Shown: in pieces, positions 22,771 to 34,613 of the stretch | How positions within the stretch are numbered: position 1 is the stretch's first letter | How the letters are laid out: every line of letters begins with the position of its first letter | NCBI GenBank assembly: GCA_029378245.1 | Contig: JARKIF010000003.1 | Location: forward strand, 1,984,001 to 2,048,000 | Length of the DNA stretch: 64,000 bases | DNA from: Roridomyces roridus | Lineage: Eukaryota; Basidiomycota; Agaricomycetes; Agaricales; Mycenaceae | Direction of reading: 5' to 3' | The notes under the pieces: generated by a model | Databases searched by the model: none | What the model was told of the DNA's origin: nothing | The model's input: only the letters and a program-made list of their open reading frames with translations | Translations under genes and position numbers: made by a program

Positions 22771-24542
22771 ATGGCTGCCTCCAACGACACGGTTCTTGGT
22801 GTCCTCGTCTTCACCAGGTATTTATACGAGATTTTGAATAACGCGTAGGCTGACTGGCCCAGACACGGTGATCGCCAAGGTCGGTATCACATGCTGCAAG
22901 TCGTTCGCCATTTACACTCTTCTTGCAGGGTTTTATCAGGACCCCACGAGTTATACTACTACCACGCCAACCATTATCACTCCATTGGGAACAGTGAGCC
23001 GTTACGAATTATCCGATTCAGAATACTTGAATAATCGTTGCAGGCGCAAGAATTCCAGCTGGGTCAGCTCTTACGGTCGACGTATTTCAACGCGTCGAGT
23101 CCGTCTTTTGTATCTGGAGTCAATGGTACCTTGGTCAACCAGACGCAGATCGTGAGTACTTGAACCATTTGGCTGCTACTTGCCTGATGGTATATTAGCA
23201 CGTCCGCGCGGATGCGGGTGGCGAGCTTGGTGAGATATAATCTTGTATAAACAGACGTTATAGCATTGATCACTCATTTAGGTGTGATATACGACTCTGC
23301 TGTGGCCCTTCTTCAGGGTCTTTTCCCTGCCAACGCGGATTACAAGTCGGCTCTTGCCAATGGGACTACAGTTGAAGGGGCATTGGCAGGCTATCAAGTG
23401 AGTCTTCCGGCCTTTGAATCCACCAGCTTCTAAATCTTAGCTAGTATGTCCCCAGTGAGTACGACCTATCTTCCCTTTGCTTCGTTTGCCAATTCACCCA
23501 GTCGAGTCCGTTGAACCTACCAACGATGTTTCTCTGGAGGGATACACGAGTTGCAACGTAGGAGCCTTTTTTAACGCTTGGTTGCGACTGACGCACTGCA
23601 GCCTTTCAATGATTGGACCAACGCATTCTACACCACGCCAGAATTCCTCCAAAAAGCGAACGACAGTGCACATTTCTTGACTCTGCTCCCTCCGTTCCTC
23701 GATAATCGGCCGGTCACACTCCAGAATATATACAATATCTTTGATTTCATGCTGGTGAATTCGGTTCACAATTCCGATTTCGCCAAAGCTCTTCCCCCAA
23801 CGTTCCTGGAGCAAGCGCGGGCCCTGGCAAACTTTCACGAATACGGTATCTTCACTTCCCCGCAGCTGAACGGCATTGGAAACATTGCTGGGCGTACCAT
23901 CCTGCCCGTCATGATTCAAGAACTGCAATCCATCGCCGACCCGACGAATCCCCTCAAGCTGGCATATCAATCACTTGCCTACAAACCCTTCATGAGCCTG
24001 TTCAATATGACGGGAGCCGCACAGCAAAGTCCGCAGCTTGCTGGCATCGTGAACTATGCCGCGGCTGTGGCACTCGAAGTCCGCGAACCCTCTGGTGGAG
24101 GCAGCGCCGTGCTGCGTCTCCGATTCAAAAATGGGACGGACGACCAGTTTACGACCTACAATTTCCTGGGGCAAACGGGCGACGTGCCGTTGCAGAGTTT
24201 CATCGATTTTGTCAATGTGAGCGCCTTCTGAAAAGAAAGAAGATCCCACTGACAACGAATCTACAGCCTGCCCTCATTAATTCCACGGCTGATTGGTGTA
24301 CGGTGTGCAACAACACGCAGGACCGCGGGTGTGGAGCGATAGCGGCAGCAGCGGCACAGGCCAACGCTGCGGCAATTAACGGCATTGGACATCATCACCA
24401 GCGGATCAGCCCCGTCGGTGCGGGATTCCTCGGTGCGGGGTTGACTATCGCGGTGATGCTGGGGATGTTCGGGGTCCTTGCGTTCTTGGGTTTGATTACG
24501 CTGGGGAAGGGGCCTTCGAAAGCTCGTAGTGCCAAGGCTTGA
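22771..24542 (+). CDS. Histidine-phosphatase-fold membrane protein, copy 1
   Basis: After small introns are removed, the protein starts MAASNDTVLGVLVFTRHGDR and holds the RHG catalytic signature about 16 residues in. It continues with LGTAQEFQLGQLLR, HVRADAGGELGVIYDSA, a long helical cap, and the strand NYAAAVALEVR. The C terminus has one hydrophobic span (LTIAVMLGMFGVLAFLGLI) with a short basic end, so it is probably membrane-anchored. There are many N-glycosylation sequons but no N-terminal signal peptide. Where acid phosphatases have the proton-donor HD motif, this protein has YQSLAYKPFMSLFN, so catalysis is doubtful. It is a direct-repeat paralog of the gene at 26906. Confidence 0.82.
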
Positions 24543-25276
24543 ATGATTGAAAGTAGACTAGTTGTCTTGTATGATATTTGATGAAGCCGTTGGATGCCGC
24601 ACTTGCCGAAGTTTCCCTGATCGACCTTTGCATCCTTCCCAAATGTAAGTATACCGGTCGCGATTCACTCCTTGCGCAAATGACGGTTGCCGAGAACGGC
24701 GAGTAGTTGACTATAGTTGATAGTCGTGGGAACGTAGTGATTAGTAGTCATGACTTAATCAATCGAGGCTCTGGGCTCAACGAGATAATGCACCCCAAGT
24801 TCGTGCATGTCCTCCGTTGGCGTCGCCGAAAGACCGCCGCAGCGACTTCATACAAAACACGAGGGCGCGACGTTGAAGGGGAAGATATTGTCGTCGAATG
24901 AGCAGCAAGAAAGAATTCACTTTTCATCTCATTAGAAACAGGTGAAGTACACTAATTTCGGGTGGGATCTGGGGAGGCATCAGTGAAGCCCGACTCTTGG
25001 ATAGAATCACTAACCGTATGCAGGCAAAAGTACATCCTTCTCAACCTTACTCTTCCTCATCCCGGCCCCTTCCGCTCGACACGCGTGTTTCGACTTTTTC
25101 CGCGGGCAGGTTGCAGTCAACGTAGGTGCAAAGGGGCACAGTTGCATAAATTACAAGAATTCTGGGGCCGGGACCGATCTGTGCTACTAGCGGGACGTAT
25201 CAGTGCCATCGTGCATCCATCCCTATGAGAAAACGCACGTCGGTTTCATCTGCGGTACATGGCGGCAGCTCGTCAG
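24543..25276. other. Intergenic, no supported gene
   Basis: This is low-information sequence between two 3' ends. A perfect 6-bp inverted repeat (GACTAT/ATAGTC) near 24709 is too short to mean much. Confidence 0.4.
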
Positions 25277-25815
25277 CTATTCAGGAGCAGTCTTCAAATA
25301 CTCTGGGAGTCCCAAATTCGGATGGTCATGATCAGCGCCCGAGCTGTAGAAGGAGATGTGATCGTTAGTTATGGCTGCCAGAAAGTCCCTTGTCTTCTCA
25401 CAGCCTGAGGGACGTGCGATGCGCAGCTCTTCAGACAAGAGTGAGTTTGAAAATGAATCAAAGTGAAAAGACATACTCGATATTCTCATGACCCTTGGGT
25501 AGGTATCCTTGAAATACGCGGACTTCATCGTCCAGCATATCTTGAGTGGCACCGTCAGGCTTGGCCCGGATGTAGTTGAGCCAGTGCGAAATGAAGATGG
25601 CGGTTTCACGAATCTCATCGGGAGTGACGCCGAACTGGCGATGTCAGCCTGGTCCAATATTGCATTCTCTTGGCGCATTCAGGAACAGCCTGGAAGGTGG
25701 CCTAGTTCAGCCCTGGAACACGCAAACGGTTGTGGATCTCGAGCACGAGCTGGTGTATAGCGAGTCGATGCTTGTAGTTTTCTGCCTCTTTGGCCAAGAT
25801 GGCGGCTCGGTCCAT
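25277..25815 (-). CDS. Small hypothetical protein, about 104 residues
   Basis: Three exons can be joined in frame. The first (25720-25815) encodes MDRAAILAKEAENYKHRLAI up to HNRLR. An 86-nt intron follows (GTTCCA...GCCAG), then an exon starting FGVTPDEIRETAIFISHWLN and ending GYLPKGHENI. After another intron (GTATGT...TACAG) the last exon ends PEYLKTAPE. The product is hydrophilic, mostly helical, without a signal peptide or membrane span. The frame stays open across clean intron borders and the amino-acid pattern is protein-like, so I think it is real. I do not recognise the family. It sits between the two phosphatase-like paralogs on the opposite strand. Confidence 0.5.
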
Positions 25816-26905
25816 GATGATGGTATGGTTTGATCCGTGGGATCAACATCTTGCTTTCAACCAACTTGGTTTCAACACCTCGTCTGCTCAGCACAAACTT
25901 CTATTCTACATGAAGATTATCCTTCATGTGGCAGATTCCAAAAGCACATACCGCTCAGGGTCTCGCTTGACCGCTGCCTTACGGAGCGCTTATTGTCAAC
26001 GTTCATTCCAGCATCGCACCATGCGCTACAGGCACACTGTCTCGCGTACATTCGCCCAAGCTTGGCCTCTTCAAGCTAATCTAATCCCCACTGGGTAAAT
26101 TATGTATATGGCGACACTCTTTCAAGCTGTCTGTTTTCGCGCCATGGCCCGGCCGGCGCTTCACAGGGTCTGCAACTTTTTGTTTCGCGAAGCGGAGCAA
26201 AAATGGAAAGTATTAGATTCCACATTCGGCTTGAACGGGTGCTATGCCGCAATTGGGTACCCAGTTCCTCGACTGGGACACCGGTTAATCCAAGAATTGA
26301 ACTACTGCCGCGGATCCAGGAACTATGTACACGCTCGGGCGGGATAACCGTCTCAATTGACTTTTTGGCACTCGGAAGCGCGACATAACAAGTTGTTCAA
26401 ACGTTCGCGGATCTGATAACCATCTGGTTGGACTTGGCGAGCCTGGACCGGCCAGTGCAGTAAATTGTACCTCGCTCTTTGGTGAGCGCGGTTTGGCCTG
26501 GCCTGGCTTCGCGCCCCGCGAAATTAGGTCTGTCTCGACCGACATTCGCACGCGAATATTTTTCTGCGGCAAGAGATTCAACGCTTGGCGCAACACATCG
26601 TTCAGCAACACTTTCCGCCCCCTCCGTAATGGTTTTCAACGTATCCCACCTCACCCGGGCCGACGGGGGTTTGTTAATCTCTTCATTCTCAAATAACCAC
26701 GGTGACGTCTTCCCGCCAGACTACGACGTCCACTTGACATCTGCTGAACGGTGGAATGCTGGGATCAGTCGCCCCTGGCGCTAGAGTCAGACTGAGGCAC
26801 ATCTCCAAAAAGAATGAATGCCGTTGCTCATCACATGGCAGTTGAACTGCAGGCCTATAAAGCGGCGCAAGAAACGACTCAAGTCCTCATCCTCCCGGAA
26901 CCAAC
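25816..26905. other. Intergenic, no supported gene
   Basis: This is a kilobase with only short, conflicting frames. A decayed mobile element was considered, but no terminal repeats or transposase/RT motifs are visible. The right end is the promoter of the next gene. Confidence 0.35.
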
Positions 26906-28838
26906 ATGTCCAACGATAGCACCACTCCCAGCAACGATGGCACCCTCATGGGCGTCATGATCCTGACCAGGTAATGCGTTCAACTTCAAATTCTGAGGAT
27001 TAGTATGCTCATAGATTTGTTCAAAGGCACGGCGATCGTGAAGGTATATACGAGGCGACTGGACACCACTACATGCTCACATTCTCTGCAAGGATTCTAC
27101 CAGGACCCCCTCACTTACACTGCCAGTCTCACGTCCATTACTCCGCTTGGGACCGTAAGACAGCGCGAAAGCCTTTCAGCGATTATTTGCTAATATTTTG
27201 ATGATAGGTGCAAGAGTTCCAGCTTGGCCAGCAGCTGCGGGGGAAATATTTAAATTCTCACTCGCCGTTGTTCATCCCTGGTATCGCCGCTGATTTGTTC
27301 GACCAGACCCAGATCGTGAGTGTTGTGTGTACTGTTATTTGTTTGATGTGACTCTGACATCTTTCAGCACGTCCGCGCCGACGCTGGGGGTGAGCTTGGT
27401 GTGATATACGACTCTGCTGTCGCCCTTCTTCAAGGATTGTTCCCCGCCACCCCCTCCTTTACGACCACTCTCGCGAATGGGACCACAGTTGAAGGGGCGT
27501 TGGGTGGATATCAGTATGTTCCGAGTAAGTTGAGCAAGTATCGTTCGCATGCATGGGTTAACGGATGGAACAGTCGAGTCCGTTGAGCCCGCGAACGACG
27601 TCTCGCTCGAGGGGTACACCAATTGCGCGGTAACACCGTCCTGCTCCGAACTGATCACATTCTAATATCCTGACGGTTAGACTTTCGACGCGGCGACCCT
27701 AGCGTTCTACAACTCGCCCGAGTTCCTCCAGAAGGCGAATGATAGCGCCCACTTTTTGTCCCTGCTCCCCCCTTTCCTCGATGGTCGCCCGGTTACCCTT
27801 GTGAACATTTATAATGTAACATTCATGGCCATTCACGCCATGAACTGCTCTAACGTCTACCCAGATTTTTGATTACGTCAATGTGAACTTCATCCACAAT
27901 GTTCGCGCCCTTTCCGACCGCTCCTTTCGTTCTGGAGTACTGATTCAGTCGTTTTAGGCCACTTTCGCCAATAGTCTTCCTCCTACGTTCCTCCAACAAG
28001 TCCGGGACTTGGCCAACTTTCACGAACACGGCGTCTTCACTTCCGCGCAACTGAACGGCATCGGAAACATTGCTGGTCGTACCATTCTGCCCGTCATGAT
28101 TCAAGAATTGCAAGCCATCGCCAACGCGAGCAATCCTCTCAAGATCGCATACCAATCTCTTGCTTACAAGCCCTTCCTGAGTCTTTTCAATATGACGGGA
28201 GCCGCACAGCAGAATCCCAGACTTGCCAACATGGGTTTGTCTCAAGTTTGCTGCAAACTGGATATATTCTTACGAAAATACACAGTCAACTACGCCGCCG
28301 CCGTGGTCTTGGAGGTGCGCCAGCCCGCTGGAGGAGGAGACGCCGTGCTGCGCCTCAAGTTCAAGAACGGCACCGACGAAGCCGACTTTACGACGTACAA
28401 CTTCCTTGGGCAGACGCACGACGTGCCGCTGACTGATTTGATCAACTTTGTGGATGTGAGCAACTCGAATTTCTCATTTTCCCCGTTCCCTGACGTAGAA
28501 TTTCGCAGCCGGCGCTCATCAATTCCACCTCGGCTTGGTGCGCCGCGTGCAACAATACCCAGGATCGTGGGTGTGCCGCTTTGACAAAGGCAGCGGCGAC
28601 GGGACAAGTGTCCAGACGCGACGGACTTGTCGAGCGCCAAGGTGTCGCTGAGCGCCAGGGATTGGCTGAGAGATCGACTGTCTTTGCGGACGAGAGCGTT
28701 GGATATCAGCACCAGGCCATGATCAGCCCCGTCAGCGCTGGTCTCGTCGGGATGTCGGCCACCCTGGCCATGCTCGGCATGCTCATGCTCCTCGGATTCA
28801 TCAGCGTCGGTAAGGGGCGTCACTCTCGCAAGGATTAA
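26906..28838 (+). CDS. Histidine-phosphatase-fold membrane protein, copy 2
   Basis: This paralog of the gene at 22771 lies in the same orientation and shares much of its exon layout. Shared segments are LTRHGDRQGFYQDP, HVRADAGGELGVIYDSAVAL, VEGALGGYQYVP, LPPTFLQQVRDLANFHE, AQLNGIGNIAGRTILPVMIQ, SLAYKPFLSLFNMTGAA and NYAAAVVLEVR. A C-terminal membrane span (VSAGLVGMSATLAMLGMLML) ends in a basic KGRHSRKD. Unlike copy 1 it has a short repeated Arg/Gln linker (GLVERQGVAERQGLAERS) before the span. Like copy 1 it keeps RHG but lacks a visible HD motif and signal peptide. Its stop lies 29 bp from the convergent stop of the Iwr1 gene. Confidence 0.82.
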
Positions 28839-28867
28839 ACTATCGAAATACTTGTCGTGTACTAATA

Positions 28868-30122
28868 TCATCTCCAATCGTGATCAGAATCATCCTCTTG
28901 ATATTCGTTCTCTGAATCCTCGTGGAACTCGTCTGGAAAGTATTCAGCATTGAACAAGAGTTTCGAAACTGACGGACCACCACTGTCGTCATCCGAGCTA
29001 TCTTCCTCATCTGGGTAGTCGTTTTTATAGTACTCCTCCGCTGTGAAACCAGTTGAGAGCAGACAGCAGCGACGAGTAAGAGCATACCATTGGAATCCTC
29101 GTCCGCCTCGTCTTCTTCCTCCGAGTCAGAAGCCGAATCGTAGGGATCCGTGAGAGAAGGCGGGAGGCCGGTCCTATACTTTCGTCAAGATAACGCACCT
29201 GACGCGCAGATGCAAACACCTACAGCGTGCCAACGTTGGCTACTTCATTCCATTCCGTCAACGTCGCAGGTCTGTGGTAGAATACGTCCCAGACATAGTC
29301 GTCCGTGGCCGAAGTTGATGCGGACGAGTGCAGACTCGAGGCTAATGAAGACGAGGTAGCGAGGTCGATTTCATTTACTGTGTCGCGTTGAATGCATCGA
29401 TTTGGAATGAGTAGCAGCAGGACGCACGCTTCAAGTAGTCGTTCAACATGGGTAGGAATTTCTCCATCTCCTCGTCTTTGGCAGGCTTTTCTGGAGACAA
29501 GACGGCATCGTACAGCTTGAAACCCTTGTTCTGCGGTGCCTTTGGTGGGAGGTCTTTCGCAGATATGACGCGTGGGCTGCAAGGGGTCTTCAATGTTAGT
29601 TGCGGAGAGTGAGATTGGCAACGCACGGGCTAGTAGGGAGCCTCCGACGCGTAGACGCCTCCTCGGCGTCTTCTTCTTGCGGAATGATTTTATACCGGCG
29701 GTCTTCTTTCGGAATAGAAGGCGATGCTCGTGGGTTGGGTGCTTTGGCTTCGGAAGAGTCGGCATTGGGATTACTACTCGCACTTTCACGCGCCAGACGC
29801 GAAACTTGATCCTTTCAAGATGTCTAGTTTGAGGTTGAATGCGACACGAGAACATACCTGGATATCGCGTTTCCGTTTCTCATCCTCCCAGGCATCGTGC
29901 TCGACGGTCTGCGCAAACTGGAACACGCTGGCACCGAGGATGCCGCTAGCGCCGCGTGATTTTTTTCTGCGTCGGGATTCCACGACTAGATAGACATTAT
30001 GGGACCGATGAGTGGGAGGTGCAGGAAGGCGTGCCTAGGGCATCGAGAGGTTCTTCGTTTCTTTTGCGTTTAATCCGCAGGATCGTGTACGATTGCGCGA
30101 CAGGTCCGAGGTCGACGTCCAT
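28868..30122 (-). CDS. IWR1: RNA polymerase II nuclear import factor Iwr1/SLC7A6OS
   Basis: Iwr1 binds assembled RNA polymerase II and directs it to the nucleus. The N terminus MDVDLGPVAQSYTILRIKRK has the family's short ILRIKRKR opening. A charged middle follows (RRRKKSRGASGILGASVFQF, KIIPQEEDAEE), and then the diagnostic C-terminal domain: YVWDVFYHRP, NVGTLVGLPPSLTDPYDSAS, and an acidic run ending in NAEEYYKNDYPDEE. The protein ends DSDHDWR. Several short introns interrupt it, for example near 30010-30035, 29826-29860, 29586-29625 and 29045-29090. Copies of the DEDSNAEDYY-type sequence are what identify this family across eukaryotes. Confidence 0.88.
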
Positions 30123-30327
30123 GACAGAGAGGTTTGATCAACATGACATCACAAGACGCTTTCGGCGATCGGCAGACCCGGCGTTCTTCCGTGAGACCGC
30201 CGTGTAAATTCCTTCCTCAGGAAGGAAGATTAAGATTAAGATAAGGCCCTAGGTCCCGCGCGGGGTACGGCCACTCAAGCCGGAAGGAATTTGCAAGTTC
30301 CCGCGTGTAGTTTACATGTTTTGGCTT

Positions 30328-31926
30328 CTAATTTAGATCCGTCGACTCACGCCCTGGCCACGCCATGTCCAGCTCAGGATATGTATCCTCCAACAATTTC
30401 AACTCCTCCATGTCCCTCCGATGTGTGATATCTCGCTCAGGCTCTGCTATTTGAAAGAATGAGAACCGCAACTTCCTCAGACGCGCAGGAGGCGGTGCAT
30501 CCGTGGGCAGTGATGCAGGAACAGCGACGCGCGAGGCAATGAGGGTAGCGAGTATCCCATCCCCTGAATGGATGCCACCGAGTTCCAGTGACACGAGGTG
30601 GGGGTTTGGGAACGGGTGCGTGCGGTATGTTAGATGGTCGAGCAGTTGGTTTGCCGGGGGAATGCAGTCCGAGACGACGAGGCCCTCAAGGGTGTGGCAT
30701 GCCTTGAGGTTTAAACACTCGATCAAGGCCTCCTCTGGGAGCTGTATGTCGTAGAAATCCAACACGGAGAGGGCACACGCAGAACGCGTGATAAACTCGT
30801 GGAATTGAGGGCCGGACCATTGCATAATTTGGTGTACTCCGAGTTCCGTCATGGATGGGAGTGCGATCTGGGACAGGAACTCCCCTAGGCTGTCCGTGGA
30901 GGTGATTTCGAGTCGGGTGACAGACTCCATGACGAGGACCTGACCACTCGAGGTGGTCGTAGCGGGCCCGTCGATGTCGAAGGAGATATCCTGCAGGTTC
31001 GGCGCATTCTCGAGCACTTGAAGCGCATTCGCCATCGTTATGGGGTCTATGAAGTGGAGCTTCTTCAGGTTACTGATCATCGGGGACCAATCGTTTGAAT
31101 AGTCCGAGGTGGTTAGACGGACAAGACGGGGGGATGCACGACATGCAGCGCGAATCCAGTCCCAGGAGCTGCCGGGAGGCAGGTCGGCGGCGACCGTGTT
31201 TAGGAGCGGTGCATAGAGAGATTTGGCTGTGGGGAACGTCGCCTTCGGATAGGAGGCGTCAACCAGTCCTGGGTCCTCTATATCTAGACCGTCAACCCAC
31301 AGTCCGGCAGTATGATGCAGGTGCGCAGCAAAAGTGGAGACTATGGGATCCAAGACTTCTAGCGGCGTTTTGTCTCCCCAAAACACCTGGAGGTGAACGG
31401 GAAATGACCTCGAACGCTCCAGCCACGTCGGAACCCAAACAAGGGGATGTTTGGCGTCATGGAGAGTCACAGACAGAACGCTCCACAGGGCGGGAGTGGA
31501 GAGAGCTATCTGTCTCCAGGTCTTGCAGATACCGCCTAGCAATAATGTTCCGTTTCTGCTGTCATTCCAAAAGTCATTCTGGTTGTCGTTCACGTTGGTG
31601 ACCTCCAGGGTGAAGAGGAATATCTCGGACATGATTTCCACGGGGAGCCGTCGCCATGGCGCGATCAATGCTTGGTGGAATCTAATGAATTTACGGGCCC
31701 GATCTAGGTCGGCGCGTAGCTGGCGGGGAACCTTCTTGCCCGTTCTGCGTTTGGGAACCTTGGCATTAAGATTCGCCAGGTGGGCCGTCTTCTCCGCCAG
31801 AATTTCTCGTATCTGATTTCTCTCGTTTGTGGAGGGTATCACGTCCTTGGCGAGAAAGTCGGAGAATGGAGAGTCCTCTGCGGGTGGGGGGACAAAGACG
31901 GGTCGTGAACCGCGTTTGCCAGGCAT
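30328..31926 (-). CDS. F-box protein with LRR-like repeats
   Basis: One uninterrupted frame of about 532 residues starts at MPGKRGSRPVFVPP (31926). A coiled-coil-like segment (EILAEKTAHLANLNAKVP) precedes the F-box, APWRRLPVEIMSEIFLFTLE, with GICKTWRQIALSTPALWSVL. This is a very common Agaricomycete architecture. Leucine-rich strands fill the rest (NLKKLHFIDP, NLQDISFDID, SVTRLEITST, HLVSLELGGI). It probably serves as a substrate receptor for an SCF ubiquitin ligase; the substrate is unknown. The longer frame upstream to 32193 lacks conserved features, so the internal ATG was preferred. Confidence 0.85.
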   Translation of the reverse strand: MPGKRGSRPVFVPPPAEDSPFSDFLAKDVIPSTNERNQIREILAEKTAHLANLNAKVPKRRTGKKVPRQLRADLDRARKFIRFHQALIAPWRRLPVEIMSEIFLFTLEVTNVNDNQNDFWNDSRNGTLLLGGICKTWRQIALSTPALWSVLSVTLHDAKHPLVWVPTWLERSRSFPVHLQVFWGDKTPLEVLDPIVSTFAAHLHHTAGLWVDGLDIEDPGLVDASYPKATFPTAKSLYAPLLNTVAADLPPGSSWDWIRAACRASPRLVRLTTSDYSNDWSPMISNLKKLHFIDPITMANALQVLENAPNLQDISFDIDGPATTTSSGQVLVMESVTRLEITSTDSLGEFLSQIALPSMTELGVHQIMQWSGPQFHEFITRSACALSVLDFYDIQLPEEALIECLNLKACHTLEGLVVSDCIPPANQLLDHLTYRTHPFPNPHLVSLELGGIHSGDGILATLIASRVAVPASLPTDAPPPARLRKLRFSFFQIAEPERDITHRRDMEELKLLEDTYPELDMAWPGRESTDLN

Positions 31927-32205
31927 CTCGGCTGGATGGTGGATTAGCCAAGGAGTTGAGGAGGAGCGGGATCTTACCAGTGGCTCGTTGCTGTGGTTGT
32001 GGTGAACGGATCGCGGTAATACTATGATTTGAATCAATGATTGTCTTCTGAACCACAAAGTACAACAAAGCACCGGTAACGTTATAGCATTCCAAATTGA
32101 TTCCGATGAGCAACTAGTCCTCCCGATTCCTCTACTTGTCCTCCACCAGTTGGCCGTTCCCGCGTGGTACCTATGGCCTCGATAACATAACATAAAACAG
32201 CCCTT

Positions 32206-34490
32206 CTACTTCTTCAATCGCCGCCGCCAGCCACCACCCTCAAAATCGATCAACTTGACTCCAACATTCGAAAACCTGTCTGCAGCCTTGACCCAGGCGC
32301 TCCTTGCAATAGCATGTCTGGGTGGAATTGTAAGACCAGGAGAAGGCATACAAAAACAACCCGAACTCTGTCGTTGGCCACTTGATGGACGGGAACACGA
32401 TTTTCTCGAGGGAAGGGAAGGTGGCTACACTCAGGGACTTGAGGAATGGTTTCCACTTGCTGTCGGAAATACGGCTAGAAGAATAGGTGAGTAAAAATCG
32501 CCACTAGTCGACAAGGACTCGCCCTTTGAACGTTATGCTTCTGAGAGACGCGTGCGGCGTAGTCGAGGCAAATCGCACGGGATTCGGAACCTGATCACGT
32601 TAAAAAACGGGCACAAGAAAGTGTGGAGACCGACATTATTCCCACAGAAGAGCGTAAAATCCACCATAGACGGGCAAGAGTTGAACATATTGAACAGAAT
32701 CATCGTGTTCACATCCACAACTGAGACCGCGACAGTATGAAGTTTGCTCCCGTGCTTGCCAAAGAAATTCCGCCCTGACATTTCTGTCGCACACGAAAAC
32801 GAGACCGACCGAAGCGCCGGCAGGCTACAGGGCGCATAAAATCAGCACGAGAAAGGTATGAGAATAAAGTCGCACTCCATCCGAGTCAAAACGACGACCA
32901 CAGATTCGTTCACAACCCAAAATGCCAACTCCTCGAGGTTGGGTAATGCACGAGATGGGATGACCGAGTCGTCAAACACGGCCTTGCATGCGATGGAGAG
33001 CTTCCGCAGGCACTGAAATTGATCGAAAACAATGGGACTCTGCGGCGTCGACGTTGCAGCCACGTCAATCCCTTCGATTGTGACCAGCGTGGGTCCAGAA
33101 TACTTGGCTAAATGCTTGAACTCCTGAAAGGACATGGAAAATGGAGCATCGGCGCGCCCTATGAGGTTGACTAGTTTGATTTTCGGAAGTGCAACTCCCA
33201 ACTCCAAACGCGCCTGCTTTGCTGGGTTGATGTATACGGTGCGTACTTGAGAACAATATTTGGAAATCTTGGATGGGAAATTCATTCGAGCGACAAAGTT
33301 GTTGAATTGGCAAGTCTGACGGAAAGCAAGCGTCTCGTAAAAGTAAGGCAGCCCGAGTCTCTGTATTCAGTAAATCCCAGACACGAACGAATCTCGCTAG
33401 AGCTTACTGCAAATAGTTTGGAAACGAGGAGAACTTGAATGCGTGGTTTCGCCCTGCGATACTTGTCGTCGTCGAATTCCAACACCATGCAGAAGCTCAA
33501 AATACGCTTCCAGATGTCCTCTGGAATGGCTGCGGTAGAGAACTGAAGCTGCGTCCGCTCGGAAATTTGTGAAGAACTCGGTGTGGCAACGGGGAAACTG
33601 CGCTCGTTGTCAATATTTGCAGAGGGAATGAAATATGCAATTCACTCGAGCTCATCGTCAAAGGTTGGGATTTTAACAAGGCCGCGAAAACTCTGGTGGG
33701 TCAAGGTGGGGGCGTATTTGGGGTAAAAATCACGAGCCGGATTCTTCAGTTGGATACTCGAAAGCGACATGTTCTGTGCGATCACAGCAAGGTGTACGGG
33801 AACGAAATTGCAAAAGTGGACAGGCGGTATGACGACAATTTTTAGATTCGGGTTGTTCTTTAGAGATGTTGCGATCGCCAACGCGTTCGGTGAGGAATAA
33901 TTTCCCCATGGCGGCAACTCTACCGTGGTCTATCGCTTCATGAGTCCATGTATGAGGCTCATTGAAAGGCGCACAAGACTACCCCACGACTTCAAACACT
34001 CCTTCACTGCATCCTGCAAACGTCGGGAATTCTTGTTGAATCGGATTTTGGGGTTATCCAACAATATGACACGATTAGGGTTCATTGAAGCAAGTCCCTG
34101 GATGAGACCTTCGGCGTTGTCGTCCGACCAGATACTCAGCGGCAAAAACAAATCGGTGACATTCGGCGCGGCTTGGATGATTTGCTGTAGGGGGTTCCCA
34201 AAACCCCCCTCCAGACGAAGTTTCTTGATGAAACGTCCGAGGTCTGGGCTCCTCTTCAGGGTTCGTTCGAGCGCGGCGGCTTGCCCCTTGGAGCGGAGGA
34301 CGACGACGTGGTAGAGGAGTGGAGTGGAGACGCGTAACCAGGACTTGCACACGAGGAGGAGAGCGGAGCTGGATTCGGAGTATTGGGCAAAGGGAGAGTC
34401 CCGAGAATTGTCGGAGAACGCGTCGTCCGGAACTTTGAGTGCGGGGGATAGGATCTCGGCGACGATTTCGTCGGGAAGGTGAATGGGCAT
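32206..34490 (-). CDS. F-box-like protein of the LPDEI family, copy A
   Basis: The protein begins MPIHLPDEIVAEILSPALKV and continues SSSALLLVCKSWLRVSTPLL, the F-box-like opening typical of a large Agaricomycete family. LRR-like segments follow (FIKKLRLEGGFG, NVTDLFLPLSIWS, NPNRVILLDNP, SFRGLVKIP), then a second block starting EDIWKRILSFCMVLEF and LLVSKLFA. The end is KWKPFLKSLSVATFPSLEKI ... KWPTTEF ... GGGWRRRLKK. Six or more exons are needed. All exons match copies B (42027) and C (44567) in order, so the gene looks intact. An array of five ACGCGT boxes lies just upstream. Confidence 0.78.
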
Positions 34491-34505
34491 GGCAAGTCGC
34501 GTACG

Positions 34506-34613
34506 ACGCGTCGAGTGTAAGTAACTGTATAACGCGTCTAGTGGAAGTCACGTATGACGCGTCGAGTGTAGCTGCATAACGCGTATAGTGCCCTATAAGA
34601 GTGATAAACGCGT
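34506..34613. promoter_or_regulatory. Cluster of five ACGCGT boxes upstream of F-box-like copy A
   Basis: Perfect ACGCGT palindromes start at 34506, 34532, 34557, 34579 and 34608, all within 125 bp of the start codon of copy A. ACGCGT is the MluI cell-cycle box bound by MBF (Mbp1/Swi6) in other fungi. The boxes sit in degenerate repeats (ACGCGTCGAGTGTA and TAACGCGTNTAGTG), so the array may have grown by local duplication. Confidence 0.55.

Noticed and set aside
25816..26905. Possible transposon remnant
   Set aside because: No terminal repeats, target-site duplications or transposase/reverse-transcriptase motifs could be found by eye; only short random frames.
29220..29855. 211-codon minus frame inside the IWR1 gene taken as its own protein
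   Set aside because: It crosses IWR1 introns in the wrong frame; the spliced exons give a clear Iwr1 protein instead.
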